Assembly: GCA_018714665.1 (NCBI GenBank)
Contig: DVNA01000190.1
Coordinates: forward strand, 1-11,893
Length of the DNA: 11,893 nucleotides
Source of the DNA: Candidatus Gallibacteroides avistercoris
Lineage (GTDB): Bacteria > Bacteroidota > Bacteroidia > Bacteroidales > CHK158-818
Direction of reading: 5' to 3'
The translations under genes and the position numbers were made by a program. The notes beneath the pieces were generated by a model. It was given only the letters and a program-made list of their open reading frames with translations. It ran no database searches and was not told the DNA's origin. The stretch's first letter is position 1, and each line of letters begins with the position of its first letter. Below, piece after piece: positions 6,774 through 11,893 of this stretch.

Positions 6774-7340
6774 CTATTCCTCTACCCTGGGCTTGATTGG
6801 AAAGTTTTTAAACAAAGCCGCTACCGCCTTCTCCACCTCTTCGGATTCCTTTATTTTATGATCGGCCCGATCTACCAAATTCCCGACAGAAGCGGTATAT
6901 AGATACATATCGTTGCGGGTATCGATCATGTCCATCGTCAAAACTCCCTCCTTGTTTATGCCGGTAATCACCTGGGCATCTTGATAGTAATCCCGGTAAT
7001 AGGCTTCCCTTCTCGAAACAAAGAACGGCGTTACCGGAGGAATCGCATCCTTGGTCTCGATGTTGTCGGTTACCACAATGCCGATATTAATCAACAAATC
7101 GGCGTTGGGAGACTCTTTGTATCCCCGCATCAACATCTGTGTTTTAACGGCATTGGAGATGATATTGAAATCGCGCATACTGAACCGTACGGGAAGCAAC
7201 GAAGCATCGGGCGATGCAATGCGAAACGTATGATAGGCCGACAAATCGGCCTTATTTACAACCATACTGTTCAACAAGGTATAAGGAGAACAACCCAAAA
7301 CACTCAGAAAAATCGATATCCCCAATAAAAACTGTTTCAT
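6774..7340 (-). CDS. DUF4136 lipoprotein, function unknown
   Basis: A 188-residue protein of the DUF4136 family (PF13590), common in Bacteroidota and proteobacteria and without an assigned role. The leader is hydrophobic from 4 to 16 and ends in a good lipobox, VLGC, with Cys17 as lipid anchor, so it is an envelope lipoprotein. The domain shows AYHTFRI at 35-41 and ISNAVKTQMLMRGYKES at 61-77, followed by ADLLINIGIVV at 80-90, the region by which I recognise the family. An aromatic, charged stretch REAYYRDYYQD at 111-121 follows. It is read on the minus strand, downstream of another lipoprotein gene ending at 7482, with a 141-base gap. That gap carries a long hairpin ending three bases before this start codon, so expression may be controlled at the RNA level. 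It could also be co-transcribed with the upstream gene if the hairpin does not terminate. Confidence 0.8.
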   Translation of the reverse strand: MKQFLLGISIFLSVLGCSPYTLLNSMVVNKADLSAYHTFRIASPDASLLPVRFSMRDFNIISNAVKTQMLMRGYKESPNADLLINIGIVVTDNIETKDAIPPVTPFFVSRREAYYRDYYQDAQVITGINKEGVLTMDMIDTRNDMYLYTASVGNLVDRADHKIKESEEVEKAVAALFKNFPIKPRVEE

Positions 7341-7343
7341 AAT

Positions 7344-7391
7344 AAAAGAAGAGATAGTTGTCTTTTATCAAAACAAACTATCTTTTCTTTT
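7344..7391. other. Long near-perfect hairpin beside the DUF4136 start
   Basis: Bases 7344-7359 pair with 7376-7391 at 15 of 16 positions; the one exception is G7351/T7384, a G-U wobble in plus-strand RNA and a C/A mismatch in minus-strand RNA. The 16-base loop itself contains TTTT (7363-7366) opposite AAAA (7370-7373), so almost the whole 48 bases can fold. In minus-strand RNA its 3' arm is U-rich and ends three bases before the DUF4136 AUG. Possible roles are a terminator after the upstream gene, an attenuator, or a leader structure limiting ribosome access. Confidence 0.7.
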
Positions 7392-7408
7392 GTTCGTCGA
7401 TTATTCCT

Positions 7409-7452
7409 ATCACAACACGTGGTTTTTTCTCCTACGTATATACGAGTGTGAT
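7409..7452. repeat. Palindrome cluster between two lipoprotein genes
   Basis: ATCACA (7409-7414) is the complement of TGTGAT (7447-7452). Between them lie the palindromes CACGTG (7416-7421), TACGTA (7433-7438) and CGTATATACG (7435-7444). They fall in the 3' region of the DUF6340-like gene and upstream of the DUF4136 gene, where a protein-binding site would be plausible. No exact TAnnTTTG box is seen in this gap on the minus strand. Confidence 0.35.
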
Positions 7453-7481
7453 TCTTATAACGTATCCGAAAAACAAGAGTA

Positions 7482-8510
7482 TCAACGGCGCCGATCCATC
7501 TGCTCCTGCAACAGCGGTATCTCTTTTTGTCGCTGTTGCAAAAGTTTGATATAATTATCCATACTTCTCAGTTCTTCAATATTTTTCTCTCTAACGGCGG
7601 GTTGGTTAAACAAGTCGTACGATTTCTTGGCCCAGTCTATGGCTGCGGAAAAATCATCCCGCATCTCACATACAACTGCCATGTTCGATGCGGCCTTGGC
7701 CCGTAGGGTTTCTCCCTCGCCGGTTTCATACAGATGCTCCCATAAATAGGATGCCTCTTCCCACTTGTCCTGTATAACATAACGTTCTGCATCCAACATG
7801 GAGGTATTACCCGTCACATAAACATAACGTTCAGACAAACGCAGGTACGGAATAAATCGGTTGATATTTTGCGAAGCAAAATAGGCAATAGCATCCGAAA
7901 CTTTATCCATCAAGAAATGCATATCGTCCAGATAGAATCCCCATCCACCGGAGTTCCATACCATCGTATCGACGCAAATATGTGTTTGGGGGGTATCGTC
8001 GTTCCCCGGTTCGTATATTTTGAAGAATGTTTTACCAACAAACTCCAAAACCAACTCATTGGTTCGGGAAAAATAGGTTTTATCGATAACCATTTGAAAA
8101 CCGTCCATCGAGATAACCGTCTGGGCGCCGGTTGCATCCCTCACCTCGTCCAACAATCCGGGAGACATTCTTTTCAAGATCATCGACGAGGTATCGGCAA
8201 TACTGCCGATCGTAACCAAATCGAAATAGGGACTGTGTGAAATGGAATCTGCCACGATAGCCAACATATCCATCGCCAATGAATCTGCATCCATCAACGA
8301 AAATTCCGGACCGCCTCCCTCTGAAATGGTACATTTACTACTTCCGAGTGCATTATTGACAAATGCTATATTCCGGATATAGACCGGGAAAGTAATTTTG
8401 GCCGGATGTACCGTTTCGACATCTACATACCGGATATACGACGAACGGCACGATGCCAATATCAACAGCGAAAGGGCTACAACAGCAAAATATTGAAATC
8501 GAATTTTCAT
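7482..8510 (-). CDS. DUF6340-like lipoprotein with helical repeat C-terminus
   Basis: A 342-residue envelope lipoprotein of unknown function. The leader (hydrophobic 8-19) ends in a lipobox, LASC, with Cys21 as lipid anchor, and the next residues RSSYIRYVDVETVHPAKITF resemble the Bacteroidota DUF6340 family; I am fairly but not fully sure of that name. The central part (about 30-220) looks like a compact alpha/beta domain with VISMDGFQMV at 132-141. Residues about 240-300 are two helix pairs, KWEEASYLWEHLYETGEG and DDFSAAIDWAKKSYDLF, in the style of TPR repeats, which often bind partner proteins. The tail (320-342) is glutamine- and arginine-rich and probably helical. A good -7 box lies upstream. 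It precedes the DUF4136 lipoprotein on the same strand, so the two may share a process, which the sequence does not reveal. Confidence 0.75.
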   Translation of the reverse strand: MKIRFQYFAVVALSLLILASCRSSYIRYVDVETVHPAKITFPVYIRNIAFVNNALGSSKCTISEGGGPEFSLMDADSLAMDMLAIVADSISHSPYFDLVTIGSIADTSSMILKRMSPGLLDEVRDATGAQTVISMDGFQMVIDKTYFSRTNELVLEFVGKTFFKIYEPGNDDTPQTHICVDTMVWNSGGWGFYLDDMHFLMDKVSDAIAYFASQNINRFIPYLRLSERYVYVTGNTSMLDAERYVIQDKWEEASYLWEHLYETGEGETLRAKAASNMAVVCEMRDDFSAAIDWAKKSYDLFNQPAVREKNIEELRSMDNYIKLLQQRQKEIPLLQEQMDRRR

Positions 8511-8546
8511 ATATACAATTTTTTGTAACGAGGTATTACTTATCTA

Positions 8547-8554
8547 CAAATATA
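8547..8554 (-). promoter_or_regulatory. Promoter -7 box of the DUF6340-like gene (TATATTTG)
   Basis: On the minus strand this is an exact TAnnTTTG, 36 bases before the ATG at 8510 and downstream of the valS terminator. It shows the lipoprotein gene is probably transcribed separately from valS. Confidence 0.6.
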
Positions 8555-8605
8555 AACAATCGTACAAAACGGAACTCTTTTTTTACATTTTTTCTATGCT
8601 CCTTT

Positions 8606-8645
8606 AAATAAAAATAGCCCCGTATCCTGTTTGATACGAGGCTAT
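8606..8645 (-). terminator. Intrinsic terminator after valS
   Basis: On the minus strand, 8645-8633 pairs with 8626-8614 through ATAGCC, a U-G wobble, and CGTATC, giving a 13-pair stem around a 6-base loop (8627-8632). TTTTATTT follows. It begins 20 bases after the valS stop. Confidence 0.88.
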
Positions 8646-8665
8646 CATTGTATTAGAGGTAGTTC

Positions 8666-11290
8666 TTATTTTCTTCGCAACGCAGCGATACTTTCTTGCA
8701 ACGATTTTATTTTGCTTTCAGCATCAGCCTGCTTTTTCCGCTCAGCCTCTACCACCTTGGCCGGGGCATTGTCGACAAAGCGTTCGTTATTCAACTTGGC
8801 CAATACCGATTTCAGGAATCCCTGCATATAAGCCAACTCTTCTTCTTGTTTTTTAAGTTCGGCCGCTACGTCGATGCTGTTCCCCAACGGAACGGCATAT
8901 TCGGTTGTCCCCACCAGGAACGAAGCAGCGGTAGCATCTTTTTCCTGTTCCGGTTTAATCTCGGAGACATTCGCCACTTTTACAATAACCGGATTCAACG
9001 TATCGTCGTGTGCACCCATTACCTGTAAAACCAACGATTCCTTGTTGGCGATACCCTTCTGCAAACGGATGGTACGGATACCGGCAACAATCTCTTTGGC
9101 CCGTTCAAAACGTTCGATAATCGATGGATCATAAGATTTCGCCTTGGGTTGCAGGGAGATTACAATGCTTTCTCCCTCTTTGCGATCTGCCAGATGCTGC
9201 CACAACTCTTCGGTTATAAAGGGCATAAACGGGTGCAACAGTTTCAACAGCGCGTCGAAAAAGCGCAACGTAGCCTGATATGTCTTTTTATCGACCGGTT
9301 GTTGGTAGGCGGGTTTTATGGTTTCGAGATACCAGGAGGAGAATTCATCCCAGAATAGTTTATAAATGACCATGAGGGCCTCCGACAGACGGTACTTGCC
9401 AAACAGGTCGTCCACCTCCTCTATGGTCCTGCTCAACAAGGCGTCGAACCACTCGACGGCTATTTCGGATGAACGGGGTTGTTCTATCGCGTCGTCCACC
9501 TGCCAGCCTTTTACCAAACGGAAGGCGTTCCAGATTTTATTATTGAAGTTGCGACCCTGTTCGCAAAGGGCATCGTCGAAGAGGATGTCGTTGCCGGCAG
9601 GGGCCGAAAGCATCATCCCCATGCGGACTCCGTCGGCTCCATATTTGTCAATCAACTCCAACGGGTCGGGAGAATTGCCCAACGACTTGGACATCTTCCG
9701 GCCGATTTTGTCGCGGACGATTCCCGTAAAATAGACATTCTTGAATGGATAGGTCTTTTCGTATTCGTAACCGGCCATAATCATACGAGCTACCCAGAAG
9801 AAGATAATATCGGGGGCTGTTACCAGGTCGGTAGTGGGATAATAGTATTTAATCTCTTCGTTCCCGGGATTGGAGATACCTTTGAACAAAGAGATAGGCC
9901 ACAACCACGAAGAGAACCAAGTATCCAGACAATCTTCATCTTGTCGCAGGTCAGACAGTTGCAACGCGTCGTTTCCACTCTTCTGGCGGGCCAACGCCAA
10001 TGCTTTTTCGGGCGTGGAGGCTACCACATAACCGCCTTGCGGCAAATAGTATGCGGGAATTTGATGCCCCCACCAGAGCTGACGCGAGATACACCAGTCT
10101 TTGATGTTCTCCATCCAGTAACGGTAAGTGTTTTTGTATTTGGCCGGATAGAACCGGATATCGTCGTTCATTACTGCCTCTAATGCAGGACGTGCCAGAT
10201 CGGACATTTTCAGGAACCATTGCATGGAGAGTTTGGGCTCTATCACCACGTTGGTACGTTCTGAATAACCTACTTTGTTGTCGTAATCTTCAATCTTCTC
10301 CATCAACCCGGCGGCAGCCAAATCTTTTTCGATCTGTTTGCGGACCTCGAACCGGTCTTGCCCCACGTACAATCCTCCTCGCGGACTGATCGTTCCGTCA
10401 TCTTCAAAAATATCGATGGTTTCCAGCTGGTATTTTTCGCCCAACATATAGTCGTTTACGTCGTGAGCCGGGGTTACCTTCAAACAGCCGGTTCCGAAAT
10501 CCATCTCCACGTAATCGTCCATGATAATGGGAACGGCTCTATTTACCAACGGGACAATCACTTTTTTCCCTTTGAGCCAGGTATAGCGTTCGTCATGGGG
10601 ATTGACACAAACGGCCGTATCGCCCAGGATCGTCTCCGGACGGGTTGTAGCCACTACTATGTATTTATCTTCGCCCTCTACAAAGTAACGCAGGTAATAG
10701 AGTTTGCTGTGTTCTTCCTTGTAAATCACCTCCTCGTCAGACAAGGCGGTTTTGGCAGACGGGTCCCAGTTTACCATCCGGACACCGCGGTATATCAACC
10801 CTTTGTTGTACAAATCTTCAAAGACATCCAACACACTCTGCGAACGTTCTTCGTCCATGGTAAATCCGGTACGGCTCCAATCGCATGATGCGCCCAACTT
10901 TTTCAGCTGTTCCAGGATAATACCCCCGTGTTTACGCGTCCACGCCCACGCGTGTTCCAGAAACTGTTCTCGGGTCAGATCGGTTTTCTTGATACCTTCT
11001 GAGGCCAGCTTGGCTACTACCTTGGCTTCGGTGGCGATAGAGGCATGGTCGGTTCCCGGAACCCAGCAGGCATTCTTTCCCTGCATACGAGCCCGACGTA
11101 CCAATATATCCTGAATTGTATTGTTGAGCATGTGTCCCATGTGCAACACACCTGTTACGTTGGGCGGCGGAATGACGACGGTATAAGGCTCACGGTTGTC
11201 GGGAACCGACTTGAATAACTCGTGTTTCAGCCAATAGTCGTACCATTTCGACTCTACCTCTGAGGGATCGTATTTGCTTGCAATTTCCAT
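8666..11290 (-). CDS. valS: Valyl-tRNA synthetase
   Basis: ValS charges tRNA-Val with valine using ATP and hydrolyses mischarged threonine. The 874-residue protein is a full-length class I synthetase. The HIGH-type motif is HMGH at 50-53 within PPPNVTGVLHMGHM, and the KMSKS loop is at 532-536 within GRKMSKSLGN. The editing domain (about 210-345) shows TTRPETILGDTAV at 215-227 and GTGCLKVTPAHDVNDY at 266-281. RQLWWGHQIPAYY at 403-415 belongs to the catalytic core. The last 65 residues or so form the charged coiled-coil arm typical of ValS that contacts tRNA. The ATG at 11290 gives the usual MEIASKYDP start. An in-frame TTG at 11323 would add 11 residues but lies inside the promoter -7 box. The gene is alone on its strand, with its own promoter and terminator, divergent from the GHL10 gene. 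Confidence 0.98.
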   Translation of the reverse strand: MEIASKYDPSEVESKWYDYWLKHELFKSVPDNREPYTVVIPPPNVTGVLHMGHMLNNTIQDILVRRARMQGKNACWVPGTDHASIATEAKVVAKLASEGIKKTDLTREQFLEHAWAWTRKHGGIILEQLKKLGASCDWSRTGFTMDEERSQSVLDVFEDLYNKGLIYRGVRMVNWDPSAKTALSDEEVIYKEEHSKLYYLRYFVEGEDKYIVVATTRPETILGDTAVCVNPHDERYTWLKGKKVIVPLVNRAVPIIMDDYVEMDFGTGCLKVTPAHDVNDYMLGEKYQLETIDIFEDDGTISPRGGLYVGQDRFEVRKQIEKDLAAAGLMEKIEDYDNKVGYSERTNVVIEPKLSMQWFLKMSDLARPALEAVMNDDIRFYPAKYKNTYRYWMENIKDWCISRQLWWGHQIPAYYLPQGGYVVASTPEKALALARQKSGNDALQLSDLRQDEDCLDTWFSSWLWPISLFKGISNPGNEEIKYYYPTTDLVTAPDIIFFWVARMIMAGYEYEKTYPFKNVYFTGIVRDKIGRKMSKSLGNSPDPLELIDKYGADGVRMGMMLSAPAGNDILFDDALCEQGRNFNNKIWNAFRLVKGWQVDDAIEQPRSSEIAVEWFDALLSRTIEEVDDLFGKYRLSEALMVIYKLFWDEFSSWYLETIKPAYQQPVDKKTYQATLRFFDALLKLLHPFMPFITEELWQHLADRKEGESIVISLQPKAKSYDPSIIERFERAKEIVAGIRTIRLQKGIANKESLVLQVMGAHDDTLNPVIVKVANVSEIKPEQEKDATAASFLVGTTEYAVPLGNSIDVAAELKKQEEELAYMQGFLKSVLAKLNNERFVDNAPAKVVEAERKKQADAESKIKSLQESIAALRRK

Positions 11291-11320
11291 AATGCTGTTT
11301 TTTTGATTTCTTGCGAGGCA

Positions 11321-11328
11321 CAAAAATA
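11321..11328 (-). promoter_or_regulatory. valS promoter -7 box (TATTTTTG)
   Basis: An exact TAnnTTTG on the minus strand, 30 bases before the valS ATG and identical to the box upstream of pgk. No clear -33 element is seen. Confidence 0.6.
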
Positions 11329-11382
11329 CAAAATATTCACACTTGCCGGGCCTGTTTCTGAGAAAAATAACAATATCTTTTT

Positions 11383-11390
11383 TACTTTTG
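11383..11390 (+). promoter_or_regulatory. Promoter -7 box of the GHL10 gene (TACTTTTG)
   Basis: An exact TAnnTTTG on the plus strand, 49 bases before the ATG at 11440. With the valS box at 11321-11328 it makes this 149-base gap a divergent promoter region. Confidence 0.55.
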
Positions 11391-11439
11391 TGTCGTTTTT
11401 TAAAACAGTTGATTGTTCATCTTAACCATTGTCATTATA

Positions 11440-11893
11440 ATGTCGAAAATTAAACTCACCTTCCTGCTGGCGCTTATAACTCTTTTCAGCGCACAGGCCC
11501 AGCAATATCCGAAACGGGAATTTCGCGGTGCCTGGATACAAACCGTATATCAGTCGCAATACCAGAATATGGACAAGGACGAAATGCAACGTTATTTTAC
11601 GGACATTCTGGATAAACTCAAACTGTACGGTATCAATGCCGTTATTTTCCAGATACGCCCCATGGCCGATGCGTTCTATAAATCGGACCTGGAACCGTGG
11701 AGCAAATACTTTACCGGAAGACAGGGACAGGCCCCCTCTCCGGAATGGGACCCGCTCGAATTCATGATTGAAGAGTGCCATAAACGCAACATGGAGCTCC
11801 ATGCCTGGATGAACCCCTTCCGGGTAGCTACCGGCGGGACAGAGCCGACTGATCCGAATCATATCTACTACCAACACCCCGAATGGTTTGTAC
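11440..11893 (+). CDS. Exported GHL10 (DUF187-type) glycoside-hydrolase-like protein, 3' end missing
   Basis: The first 151 residues of a protein that runs off the window. Residues 1-20 form a Sec signal peptide (basic MSKIK, hydrophobic 7-16, probable cleavage after AQA), so it is exported; no lipobox is seen. The mature part starts with REFRGAWIQTV at 26-36, then GINAVIFQIRPMADAFY at 64-80 and ELHAWMNPFRV at 119-129. These are typical of the glycosyl hydrolase-like 10 family (GHL10, PF02638, formerly DUF187; YngK-like), a TIM barrel whose members are thought to act on polysaccharide or peptidoglycan-related glycans. The family is usually around 400-500 residues, so about two thirds is missing. 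It is divergent from valS and has its own -7 box. The exact substrate is unknown. Confidence 0.9.
   Translation, partial: MSKIKLTFLLALITLFSAQAQQYPKREFRGAWIQTVYQSQYQNMDKDEMQRYFTDILDKLKLYGINAVIFQIRPMADAFYKSDLEPWSKYFTGRQGQAPSPEWDPLEFMIEECHKRNMELHAWMNPFRVATGGTEPTDPNHIYYQHPEWFV

Noticed and set aside
8614..8638. GTATC/GATAC in the valS terminator as the same element as the pgk half-sites
   Set aside because: The shared five bases are just the stem of an intrinsic terminator with a T-run. The pgk sites have different spacing and no T-run, so the match is most likely chance.
9479..10183. A 234-residue plus-strand frame, and another at 10358-10888
   Set aside because: Both are antisense to valS, which is intact and well conserved, and neither shows a family motif or its own promoter box.

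Overview
The window looks like chromosomal DNA of a gut-type Bacteroidales bacterium (Bacteroides/Parabacteroides/Tannerella-like; the genus cannot be fixed from sequence alone). Signs are several exact TAnnTTTG promoter -7 boxes, almost no Shine-Dalgarno sequences, many short lipoprotein signal peptides, and typical families (DUF4136, DUF6340-like, DUF1080, lipoprotein GH130, GHL10). Nearly all of the window is coding, and no gap between genes exceeds 300 bases. No tRNA, rRNA, CRISPR array or insertion sequence was seen.

Left edge (1-1389): two very AT-rich genes overlapping by ATGA. The first is incomplete at its 5' end and looks like a restriction endonuclease. The second is a phage-type N6-adenine DNA methyltransferase. 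Together they look like a horizontally acquired type II restriction-modification pair placed just upstream of pyrF.

Housekeeping block (1440-3716): pyrF (pyrimidine synthesis) and pgk (glycolysis), ending in a strong intrinsic terminator.

Glycan block (3754-6764): a promoter drives a three-gene set of exported proteins: a GH130 lipoprotein, a DUF1080 (3-keto-disaccharide hydrolase-like) lipoprotein and a TIM-barrel sugar isomerase/epimerase-like protein with a Tat-like leader. Related hairpins lie on each side of the third gene, and a long nested stem with a T-run closes the block. The set may be an envelope-located route for attacking unusual or oxidised (3-keto) glycosides. No dehydrogenase or transporter is present in the window.

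Minus-strand block (6774-11290): a small DUF4136 lipoprotein, a DUF6340-like lipoprotein with a helical repeat tail, and valS with its own terminator. A 48-base near-perfect hairpin lies three bases upstream of the DUF4136 start codon.

Right edge (11383-11893): divergent from valS, the start of an exported GHL10 (DUF187-type) glycoside-hydrolase-like protein, cut by the window end.

Most of the window is ordinary core genome. The parts worth a second look are the acquired restriction-modification pair, the three-gene exported glycan set with its paired hairpins, and the hairpin at 7344-7391.
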